Positions 1 to 5,715 of a stretch of 14,799 nt of DNA are shown here, one piece after another. The first letter of the stretch is position 1, and each line of letters begins with the position of its first letter. The stretch is from JBOGWY01 sp050694015. Its GTDB lineage: Bacteria; Actinomycetota; CADDZG01; WHSQ01. The notes under the pieces were generated by a model. The model searched no databases and was not told the origin of the DNA. It was given only the letters and a program-made list of their open reading frames with translations. The stretch covers positions 1-14,799 of the forward strand of contig JBOGWY010000380.1 of NCBI GenBank assembly GCA_050694015.1. The letters are read 5' to 3'. The translations under genes and the position numbers were made by a program.

Positions 1-524
1 AGGTCGTCGATGAGAGCGTTGACGGAGTCGATGCTCGTCGCCCACTGGCCGGCGCCGCGGCCGTGGCTCAGCCGGACCGTCATCCGACCCTCTCGACCGA
101 CGACCCGAGCTACTCGCTCGAGCTCGGTCGCCCGATGACCGTTCAGCTCGACGACGTCGTTGAACATCGCGGCGATCTCGCCCATGACGGTGCCGCGGCG
201 CTCCTGGAGCCGGACGTTGAAGTCCCCATCGCGCACCGCGCGCAGCGCGGCTACGAGCGCCTGTAACTCGTTAGCAGTTGGAGGCACGCCGTCGGAGGTC
301 GATCTCTTGCCCCCCGTCACGCTGATGGTCCTCTTCCGACCGTTCGACCTCGCCGGCGTTCTCCGACCGTTGGTCGTACTCGAGCGCCGGCGACGGCCGT
401 TGCTCGCGGCCGTCGTTTTCGTGCCGGCCGTCTTCGCGCTCGCCTTCGCAGTGCTGGACTTCGCGCCGGTCTTCGCAGCAGTCGACTTTGCGGTCGTCTT
501 CGCCTTCGTGGTCTTTGAAGCCAT
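1..524 (-). CDS. HAMP-domain signalling protein with Lys/Ala-rich N-terminal tail (partial, 3' end off the window)
   Basis: The reading frame opens at ATG 524-522 and stays open to the left edge, giving 174 whole codons. AAAGGA lies about 7 nt before the ATG. Residues 1-40 are almost only Lys, Ala, Thr and Ser (MASKTTKAKTTAKSTAAKTG and onward), like histone H1 tails. Residues 41-75 are Arg/Gly/Asn-rich. From about residue 85 the sequence is HAMP-like: ELQALVAALRAVRDGDFNVR, then EIAAMFNDVVELN. It continues into a second region ending WATSIDSVNALIDDL, the start of a HAMP repeat. This resembles the cytoplasmic multi-HAMP hybrid histidine kinases of actinobacteria, which carry many HAMP repeats, then GAF, kinase and receiver domains. 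No membrane segment is visible. The kinase part is inferred because it lies outside the window. The HAMP assignment is good; the role of the basic tail is unknown, with DNA or polyanion binding possible. Confidence 0.8.
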   Translation of the reverse strand, partial: MASKTTKAKTTAKSTAAKTGAKSSTAKASAKTAGTKTTAASNGRRRRSSTTNGRRTPARSNGRKRTISVTGGKRSTSDGVPPTANELQALVAALRAVRDGDFNVRLQERRGTVMGEIAAMFNDVVELNGHRATELERVARVVGREGRMTVRLSHGRGAGQWATSIDSVNALIDD

Positions 525-685
525 TACGAATCCTTTCGCAGATCCGATAGTTCGAAGGAGTGGTGAGGACCTAGCTAGTTTGGTTGATCTGGTGGGCCTT
601 TCGTTTCGCGCGCGCGCCGCGCGCAGACCCGCCCCCCTTGGTGGGCCCACCGGCCAACCTAGGCCACCCGGGGTGACTGCGGAAT

Positions 686-722
686 AGCCCGGATGGGTGA
701 TTTGGACCTGGTTCGGGCTTTT
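686..722 (+). terminator. Weak plus-strand terminator-like hairpin
   Basis: AGCCCGGAT (686-694) pairs with GTTCGGGCT (711-719), giving nine pairs including two G-U, around a 16-nt loop. A TTTT run (719-722) follows on the plus strand. No plus-strand gene precedes it, so it may be chance or belong to an unannotated transcript. The U-run is short and the loop long. Confidence 0.25.
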
Positions 723-765
723 ATGGAACTGGGTAGCGAAAACGCTTCCAGGAACAGGGAAATGC

Positions 766-780
766 GACGCGCTCCGCGTC
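766..780. terminator. Perfect 6-bp hairpin downstream of the GNAT gene
   Basis: GACGCG (766-771) and CGCGTC (775-780) pair perfectly around a CTC loop. It lies about 55 nt beyond the minus-strand stop of the GNAT gene, so it could help end the sulfate-cluster transcript. No T-run follows in either direction, so intrinsic termination is doubtful. Confidence 0.3.
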
Positions 781-788
781 CCGGCGGG

Positions 789-843
789 GCGCTACCGCGC
801 GCCCGTCTGCGCGCTACCGCGTGCCCGTCTGCGCGCTACCGCG
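789..843. repeat. 22-bp tandem repeat at the 3' end of the GNAT gene (2.5 copies)
   Basis: Two full units (789-810 and 811-832) differ at one base, and a partial third starts at 833. Each unit begins GCGCTACCGCG; on the minus strand each therefore carries CGCGGTAGCGC, which includes the TAG stop of the GNAT gene. The repeat thus duplicates the last codons, the stop and the following bases. The period is not a multiple of three. Replication slippage is the likely origin. Confidence 0.85.
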
Positions 844-1264
844 CGACCAGGAAGTAGTGGACGTGGCCCTCCTTGACCTGGTGGGGCGCGGCGTCGTCCT
901 CGATGAAGAACTGCTTGACCGGCTCGGGGAGTTCCTCGAACGGGCGCTCCGAGAACCCGAACTTCGCGTAGAACTCCAGCGCGTCGTCGTGGCACACGAG
1001 GTAGAGCCTGCCGCCGCGGCTGTTCATGGCAGCCTGTAACAGTTGCCGCCCGGTCCCCCTGCCGCGATGGGACTCGGCCACCACCACGTCCTCCACCACG
1101 AGCGTCTGCGGATCGATCTCGATCAACGAGACGTTCCCCACGACGCCACCGTCGCGCGCGATGAACGAGACCGCTTTCCCTTTGTACGGCTTCCAGTCGT
1201 CGAGCGACTCGAAGAACGCCTGTCGGTCGGGCTCGTCATGGCGCGTCGCACGCGTGATGAACAT
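836..1264 (-). CDS. GNAT-family N-acetyltransferase
   Basis: This is a 142-residue GNAT-fold protein that transfers an acyl group, usually from acetyl-CoA, to an amine of unknown identity. Motif A is clear: VEDVVVAESHRGRGTGRQLL, with the acetyl-CoA pyrophosphate loop RGRGTG at residues 67-72. A GNAT motif B region follows (LEFYAKFGF, about 96-104). The length is normal for a single domain. I chose ATG 1264 over GTG 1267: the ATG overlaps the TGA of a preceding mini-ORF, and AAGG lies 7-10 nt upstream. It is the last gene of the minus-strand run from sat. Tandem repeats flank it on both sides: a 26-bp repeat covers its start region and a 22-bp repeat covers its stop. The substrate cannot be read from the sequence, and a link to sulfur metabolism rests only on position. 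Confidence 0.85.
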   Translation of the reverse strand: MFITRATRHDEPDRQAFFESLDDWKPYKGKAVSFIARDGGVVGNVSLIEIDPQTLVVEDVVVAESHRGRGTGRQLLQAAMNSRGGRLYLVCHDDALEFYAKFGFSERPFEELPEPVKQFFIEDDAAPHQVKEGHVHYFLVAR

Positions 1265-1316
1265 CACGCAGCCTTCACGCTGATGAACATCACGCAGCCT
1301 CCACGCTGATGAACAT
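1255..1316 (-). repeat. 26-bp tandem repeat duplicating the GNAT ribosome-binding and start region
   Basis: The unit TGATGAACATCACGCAGCC... repeats with period 26 at 1255, 1281 and, partially, 1307. On the minus strand each unit carries ATGTTCATC and a Shine-Dalgarno-like GGAGG or GAAGG. Two nine-codon mini-ORFs result, 1316-1290 (MFISVEAA) and 1290-1264 (MFISVKAA). Each ends in TGA overlapping the next ATG by one base (TGATG). The second hands over to the true GNAT start at 1264, whose own first residues are MFIT. The copies therefore look like duplicates of the gene's start region. Confidence 0.85.
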
Positions 1317-1317
1317 C

Positions 1318-2226
1318 TCAGTTCCTTGCCTTCAGATCTCTCGCTGCCGAGCGCAGTTCGTCGAGCACCGACTCCGGCACCGCGACGTTGTGCTTCCCTC
1401 CCGGTAGTCCGCGGTCGGGACGCATGTCGCCGTGGAAATCGCTTCCGCCCGAGACTACGAGACCCTTCGCACGTCCGAGCGCGCGGTAGGGCTCTTGTTC
1501 TGCGTCGGGCATGTCGCCGTGGTACCCCTCGATGCCCACCAGCCCCGCTTCGATCAGCGCGTCGACGAAGCGCTCGAGATCGCCGAACGCGAGATTGAGC
1601 GTGAACGGATGGGCAAGGACGGGGACGACACCAGCCGAGATCATCAGCTCGATCGCTTCGTGTGGCTTGTAGAGCTTGCGCGACAGGTACGCCTTGGCCC
1701 CCTTGGCGAGGTACTCGTCGAAGGCGGTCTGGTAGTCGGGGACCGCTCCGTGCCGGACGAGCACCGCGGCGAAGTGGGGACGTCCGATCTGGGCGCCGGG
1801 CCCGCCGGCTTCGTTCTCCACTTCCTCGAACGTCACCGGGATGCCGAGTTCGTTCAGTCGCTCGACGATGAGGACGTTGCGGTTGGCGCGTGCGTACTGT
1901 AGCTCCGCGAGCGCGGCGGTCAGCGGATTGTCGTGATCGGGGATGAAGTAACCGAGCAGATGCATCGTGGGCCGCGCGGTCGTCTCGAAACCACGTTCCT
2001 TCAGGTCGTCGACGTCACACGAGATCTCCACACCGCGGATGACCTCGACTCCGAGTTCCTCCCCGGCCGCCACGGCCTCGTCACACCCAGAGTCGTTGTC
2101 ATGATCGGTAACCGCGATCGTCGAGAGCCCGGCCGCGGCAGCCTTCCGAACCAACTCGGTAGGCGAGTCGCCCCCGTCACTAACCGTTGTATGCGTGTGT
2201 AGATCGATCAACTGTTTTGTGAGCAC
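1318..2226 (-). CDS. PHP-domain phosphoesterase, possible 3'-phosphonucleotide (PAP) phosphatase
   Basis: This 302-residue protein carries the metal-binding set of the PHP superfamily: HTH (His10, His12), Asp17, TDHD (Asp41, His42), GVEIS (Glu67), GRPHFA (His151), LAHP (His206) and SDFH (Asp263, His265). Length and motif order match the YciV/TrpH-like group. Members of that group hydrolyse nucleoside 3',5'-bisphosphates and short 5'-phosphorylated RNA (RNase AM). It sits 40 bp after cysC in the same direction. PAPS consumption releases 3'-phosphoadenosine 5'-phosphate (PAP), which inhibits several enzymes and must be cleared, so PAP phosphatase is a reasonable inference, though not shown. The start is GTG 2226, because an in-frame stop lies just upstream. 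No clear Shine-Dalgarno is present, so it may depend on translation from the preceding gene. A general RNA or nucleotide role is the alternative. Confidence 0.88.
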   Translation of the reverse strand: MLTKQLIDLHTHTTVSDGGDSPTELVRKAAAAGLSTIAVTDHDNDSGCDEAVAAGEELGVEVIRGVEISCDVDDLKERGFETTARPTMHLLGYFIPDHDNPLTAALAELQYARANRNVLIVERLNELGIPVTFEEVENEAGGPGAQIGRPHFAAVLVRHGAVPDYQTAFDEYLAKGAKAYLSRKLYKPHEAIELMISAGVVPVLAHPFTLNLAFGDLERFVDALIEAGLVGIEGYHGDMPDAEQEPYRALGRAKGLVVSGGSDFHGDMRPDRGLPGGKHNVAVPESVLDELRSAARDLKARN

Positions 2227-2266
2227 ATAGCCGCGTTTTCAGGCGTGCGATTGCAGAAGAAAAGCG

Positions 2267-2812
2267 CTACACCTCGAGGTACTTGAGCTCGACGAGCTTG
2301 TCGATGACTTGCTGTGCGGATTCCTCGACGGAGTGCTCACCGGTCTTGAGCACGATCTCGGGGTTCTCCGGAGCCTCGTACGGGTCGTCGATCCCCGTGA
2401 AACCTTTGATCTCGCCGGCCCGGGCCTTCGCGTAGAGACCTTTGACGTCGCGCTCCTCACAGACCTCGAGCGGCGCATCCGCGTGCACCTCGATGAAGTC
2501 TTTGATCATCGCTCGTGCTTCGTCACGGATCTCGCGGTAAGGAGAGATCGCGGCGGTGATCACGAAGGTGCCGTTCCGCTGCAGCAGGTGCGCGACGAAT
2601 GCGATGCGACGGATATTGATGTCTCGATCTTCTTTGCTGAAGCCAAGGCCCTTCGAGAGGTTCTCGCGGACGACATCGCCGTCAAGGATCTCGACGGGAA
2701 CCCCAGCGTCGAGCAATTTCTCCTCGACGACATGAGCGATCGTGGTCTTCCCGGAGCCTGAGAGCCCCGTGAACCAGATGACGCAACCGCGGTCCCTGTT
2801 TGCTTGCTTCAT
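2267..2812 (-). CDS. cysC: Adenylyl-sulfate (APS) kinase
   Basis: CysC phosphorylates adenosine 5'-phosphosulfate at the 3' position with ATP to give PAPS. The protein has 181 residues, a typical stand-alone length. The P-loop GLSGSGKTT is at residues 16-24. It is followed by the family signatures DGDVVRENLSKGLGFSKEDR and NIRR (45-69), ISPYREIRDEAR with the active-site Ser at about 90, and FTGIDDPYEAPENPE (138-152). I chose ATG 2812 over an open frame reaching 2872 because an AGGAGGA Shine-Dalgarno lies about 8 nt upstream, and the conserved domain begins directly after it. It lies 74 bp downstream of the AlkP-type gene and 40 bp upstream of the PHP gene, all on the minus strand. Identification is firm. 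Confidence 0.96.
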   Translation of the reverse strand: MKQANRDRGCVIWFTGLSGSGKTTIAHVVEEKLLDAGVPVEILDGDVVRENLSKGLGFSKEDRDINIRRIAFVAHLLQRNGTFVITAAISPYREIRDEARAMIKDFIEVHADAPLEVCEERDVKGLYAKARAGEIKGFTGIDDPYEAPENPEIVLKTGEHSVEESAQQVIDKLVELKYLEV

Positions 2813-2886
2813 CGAACGTCTCCTCCTAGATCGATCAGGTTCGGTTTTTACTTCTGTGCGGCCTTTTCGCACCGAACGGCGTGGAG

Positions 2887-4371
2887 CTATTTCCTTAGCA
2901 CCGACACTCCCAAAGCCCCATCCGCCGGGGGAAGGTCGAACAGGTCCAAGACGGTGCTGTGCACGTCCCAGAGGTGCATCCCTTGCTTCTCGCCGACCGC
3001 CTGGCCGGGAGCGTTGTTCATGATCAAGATGCCGTGCTCGGCGTGGTTGGCCTCGTCCGGGCCGGTGTCGTTCTCGAACGTGTAGATCGAGCCGTGACCG
3101 AGCGAACCGACGCTGCGCCAGCGCAGCTCGCCGAAGATCACGATCAGGTCCGGCGCCACCCCCTTGGTGACTCCGTAGAGCTCCTCGGGCTTGTGGGCCT
3201 TGTTGCCCATGGGGTTGCCCTCGTGGTCGACCATCGCTTCGATCTTGGCGATGAGCTCATCGCGGACCTTGTCGTAATTCGCCGCCGGGATGATCCCGTT
3301 CGGCTCGCGGCCCTCGACGTTGAGGAAGAGGCGACCGTAGTAGCCGCCGTCACCCCACGCCATCGTCTTCGACCAGTCGATCTCGATCTTGTTGATCGGC
3401 GTGACCTCATTCAATCCCCCGCCCGCCCCGATGTCCTGGGTGAACTGGAGGTAACCCTCGGTGACCAACCACTCGTTGAAGCAAACCCCCCCGATCATCG
3501 CCTTGGCACCGTGGTCCGAAACTACGAGCACGGTCGTGTCCTCGTCGGCATGCTTGTCGAGCAAGTCGCCGATCTTGCCGTCGAGGTAGCGGTAGTACTC
3601 GCGCAGCGACTCTTTGTAGGGGTTGTCGGGCTCGTAGCGCGGGTGGTTGGGGTCGATGAAGCTCCAGATGCCGTGGTTCAGACGGTCCGGACCCATCTCG
3701 ACGACCATGAAGAAGTCCCACGGCTTGTTGGACAGCAGGTAGTCCGCGGTCTTCCACTTCGCGTCGGTCATCTTGTACGCCTCGTCGAGGATGTACTGCG
3801 TGTTGTCCGTGCGGAAGTTGCGGATATCGAAGATGTACTCACCCACGTTGTCGAGAAGCTCTTGCTTCAACTCTTTCGGATACGTGTAGTCCGCGTCGTT
3901 ACTCGGCGTGAGGAAACAACCGATCTGGATGCCGTTCGTCGGCTTCGGTGGATACATCGGCGGGACCGACATGACGATGCAGTCCTTGCCGTTCTCGCTG
4001 AGGATGTCCCACACGGTGGGTTCCTTGACCTTGAAGGAGGTCGCGAACTCGAGACCGTCGTAGGTGTGGTCCTTGCGGTTACGGAAGCCGTAGATCCCAA
4101 GCGTGCCGGGGTCTTTCGACGTCATCATGCAGGCCCATGCCGGCACCGTGATCGGTGGGGTGATCGACTCCAGCGGACCGAAGAGCCCGTTCTCGCGCAG
4201 CTTCGTGAGGTTCGGGATGTCGCCCGCGTACTCGTCGAAGATGTGCTCGGGCGGCGCGCAATCGAGACCGAGGACCATCACCTTGCGGCCCTTCTTCTTC
4301 GCTCCGACCGCTTGCGTCGCGGAGGAGACGGCCTCCTGCGTCTTGTTCTTGAGCTTGTCGAGAAGTCCCAT
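2887..4371 (-). CDS. Alkaline-phosphatase-superfamily phosphohydrolase/phosphodiesterase, substrate unknown
   Basis: This 494-residue cytosolic enzyme matches the type I phosphodiesterase / nucleotide pyrophosphatase branch of the AlkP superfamily, close to the predicted phosphohydrolase/phosphomutase group. The two-metal site looks complete: Asp37 (GLDCAPP), nucleophile Thr75 (ITVPAW), Asp229 and His233 (GPDRLNH), Asp286 and His287 (VVSDHG), and His446 (NHAEHG). There is no signal peptide. The first 30 residues form a Lys/Ala-rich amphipathic stretch that might touch membrane or partners. Its start ATG is 3 nt past the sat stop, and its Shine-Dalgarno AAAGGAG lies inside the last sat codons, so translation is probably coupled to sat. 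Being between sat and cysC suggests action on a nucleotide of that pathway (APS, PAPS or PAP) or on a sulfated or phosphorylated product. That is inference; the fold call is solid and the reaction is not known. Confidence 0.85.
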   Translation of the reverse strand: MGLLDKLKNKTQEAVSSATQAVGAKKKGRKVMVLGLDCAPPEHIFDEYAGDIPNLTKLRENGLFGPLESITPPITVPAWACMMTSKDPGTLGIYGFRNRKDHTYDGLEFATSFKVKEPTVWDILSENGKDCIVMSVPPMYPPKPTNGIQIGCFLTPSNDADYTYPKELKQELLDNVGEYIFDIRNFRTDNTQYILDEAYKMTDAKWKTADYLLSNKPWDFFMVVEMGPDRLNHGIWSFIDPNHPRYEPDNPYKESLREYYRYLDGKIGDLLDKHADEDTTVLVVSDHGAKAMIGGVCFNEWLVTEGYLQFTQDIGAGGGLNEVTPINKIEIDWSKTMAWGDGGYYGRLFLNVEGREPNGIIPAANYDKVRDELIAKIEAMVDHEGNPMGNKAHKPEELYGVTKGVAPDLIVIFGELRWRSVGSLGHGSIYTFENDTGPDEANHAEHGILIMNNAPGQAVGEKQGMHLWDVHSTVLDLFDLPPADGALGVSVLRK

Positions 4372-4374
4372 GCG

Positions 4375-5556
4375 CTACTTGCTCCTTTGAGCTTCAATCA
4401 GGATGCGAGCGACCTCGGGGCGGGAGAACTCGACCGGCGGCTCCTGGCCCTCGGCGAGCATCGACCGCACCTGCGTGCCCGAGAGATGCACGTGCGCCTC
4501 CTTGCCGTGCGGGCACGTCTTCTGCGACGCCATCGAGCCGCACTCCTTGCAGAAGAAGCTGTGCTCGAACTTGAGCGGCCAGATGCCGACCTCGACCGGG
4601 TCGAAGTTGTCGAACATCTCCTGCGCCTCGTAGGTGCCGTAGTAGTCGCCAACACCGGCGTGGTCGCGGCCCACGATGAAGTGCGTCATCCCGTAGTTCT
4701 TGCGGAGCAGCGAGTGCCAGATCGCCTCGCGCGGTCCGCCGTAACGCATCGCGGCAGGAAAGACCGACAGGATCACGCGATCGTGCGGGTAGTAGTTCTC
4801 CATCAGGATCTCGTAGCACTTCATGCGCACGTCGGCCGGGATGTCGTCGCCCTTGGTGCCACCGACGAGCGGATGGATCACGAGCCCATCGACGATCTCG
4901 AGTGCGACCTTCGTGAGGTACTCGTGCGCGCGGTGGATCGGGTTACGCGTCTGGAACGCGACGATCGTCTTCCAACCGCGCCGCTCGATCTCTTCGCGCA
5001 GCTGCAAGGGCGTCAGCCGGTACTCGGAGAACTCGTGCGCGAACACGTTCTCGAGAACGATCACGTCACCACCGACGTACTTGGGGCCCTGGGCCATGAT
5101 GTGCGCGACGCCCGGGTGCCCGTCGGCATCGGTCGTCTTGTAGCACTTCTGCGCTTCGTCGACCGGGTCGTAATCGAAGATGTCTTCGATGTCGATGATC
5201 GCGACGGGAGTGCCCTCGTGAACGATCGCGGCGCGCTCCCCCACCTTGAGGTGCGCGAGCTCCTCCTCGGTCGCCGACAGCGTGATCGGCAGGCTCCACG
5301 GCAAACCGTTCGAAAGACGCATCTCGTCGACCACCGAGCGGTAGTCGCTCGAGGTCATGAAGCCGCGGTTCGGCGACACCGCGCCGACGGCCATCAGCTC
5401 GAGATCGGACAGGATCCGGCGCGACCGAGCCTCGATCTTGGGTAGCCCCGCGGCGGCGGCTACGAGATCGGCCTTCTCCTCGTTGGTCGCGAGCCTCAGC
5501 TCCAGCACACCACCGTGGGGTGCGGATCCGGGGACGTCTTTCAGGGTCGTGGGCAT
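4375..5556 (-). CDS. sat: ATP sulfurylase (sulfate adenylyltransferase), single-chain Sat type
   Basis: Sat joins sulfate and ATP to give APS and pyrophosphate. The 393-residue protein carries the nucleotide-binding motif QTRNPIHRAHEY (202-213) and GRDHAG (296-301). A Cys-rich site, CKECGSMASQKTCPH (336-350), matches the zinc-binding segment seen in several bacterial and archaeal Sat proteins. This is the homo-oligomeric type, not CysDN. The start ATG 5556 is preferred over an open frame reaching 5607: GGAG lies 5 nt upstream, and the extra N-terminal residues would come from the leader. It is the first gene of the minus-strand sulfate-activation cluster. A palindrome at 5644-5657 and a possible attenuator at 5581-5640 lie in front of it. 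Identification is firm; an assimilatory or sulfation role is inferred from the adjacent APS kinase. Confidence 0.95.
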   Translation of the reverse strand: MPTTLKDVPGSAPHGGVLELRLATNEEKADLVAAAAGLPKIEARSRRILSDLELMAVGAVSPNRGFMTSSDYRSVVDEMRLSNGLPWSLPITLSATEEELAHLKVGERAAIVHEGTPVAIIDIEDIFDYDPVDEAQKCYKTTDADGHPGVAHIMAQGPKYVGGDVIVLENVFAHEFSEYRLTPLQLREEIERRGWKTIVAFQTRNPIHRAHEYLTKVALEIVDGLVIHPLVGGTKGDDIPADVRMKCYEILMENYYPHDRVILSVFPAAMRYGGPREAIWHSLLRKNYGMTHFIVGRDHAGVGDYYGTYEAQEMFDNFDPVEVGIWPLKFEHSFFCKECGSMASQKTCPHGKEAHVHLSGTQVRSMLAEGQEPPVEFSRPEVARILIEAQRSK

Positions 5557-5580
5557 GGCAGCTCCAATCCTCGATCGCGG

Positions 5581-5640
5581 AAAAAAACTCGTGGGAGGAG
5601 TTCGCACGTCGAGGGCTTGGGGCCCCCTGGCAACACTCCT
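5581..5640 (-). promoter_or_regulatory. Attenuator-like leader of sat
   Basis: On the minus strand AACTC (5602-5598) pairs with GAGTT (5590-5586) around a 7-nt loop, and seven T follow (5587-5581), which is the layout of an intrinsic terminator. The overlapping segment ACTCCT (5601-5596) can instead pair perfectly with AGGAGT (5640-5635) further upstream. The two pairings exclude each other, as in terminator/antiterminator switches. The terminator stem is short, so this is a hypothesis. Confidence 0.35.
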
Positions 5641-5643
5641 ATA

Positions 5644-5657
5644 ACACTCCGGAGTGT
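5644..5657. promoter_or_regulatory. Perfect 14-bp palindrome ahead of sat (candidate operator)
   Basis: ACACTCCGGAGTGT is a perfect inverted repeat of two 7-nt arms, 88 bp upstream of the sat start. A further half-site AACACTCC lies at 5632-5639, 11 bp from the copy at 5643-5650, about one helical turn. It overlaps the most likely -10 element of the sat promoter. These properties fit a repressor operator for the sulfate-activation cluster. The regulator cannot be named from this window. Confidence 0.5.
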
Positions 5658-5681
5658 ATCAAATGAGTGCGGTAGCGGCAG
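5653..5681 (-). promoter_or_regulatory. Candidate sat promoter
   Basis: On the minus strand a -10-like TACACT (5658-5653) fits the actinobacterial TANNNT pattern. It lies 17 bp from a poor -35, CTGCCG (5681-5676). The predicted start would fall near 5645, inside the palindrome, and the transcript would include both arms of the attenuator-like leader. A second option, TATAGG at 5643-5638, would exclude the antiterminator arm. Confidence 0.35.
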
Positions 5682-5715
5682 GTCGCTCTCCGTTACGGCG
5701 ACGCAACAGCGCGAG

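Larger units (their letters stand above)
525..835. other. Non-coding region between the GNAT gene and the HAMP gene
   Basis: This stretch of about 310 bp has no convincing gene. It should hold the promoter of the minus-strand HAMP gene, but I could not identify -35/-10 boxes with confidence. It contains an alternating CG tract around 605-625, a plus-strand hairpin at 686-719 followed by TTTT, a perfect 6-bp hairpin at 766-780, and a 22-bp tandem repeat from 789 that runs into the end of the GNAT gene. An open plus-strand frame across 160-687 has low-complexity content and runs antisense to the HAMP gene, so it is not called. Confidence 0.6.

Noticed and set aside
600..630. Alternating CG tract (possible Z-DNA)
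   Set aside because: It is short and expected in a genome of this GC content; no further support.
160..687. 175-codon plus-strand frame rich in Ala, Val and Phe
   Set aside because: The hydrophobic look comes from reading the Lys/Ala-rich HAMP tail on the opposite strand; the minus-strand frame has a clear ribosome-binding site and HAMP motifs.
2959..5445. 828-codon open frame on the plus strand
   Set aside because: It runs exactly antisense to the AlkP-type gene and sat, both well identified, and its Arg/Val/Asp/Leu-rich composition is typical of antisense frames in high-GC coding DNA.
5557..5607. Upstream sat start at 5607
   Set aside because: It lies inside the leader with the poly-T tract and has no Shine-Dalgarno, whereas ATG 5556 has GGAG at good spacing.
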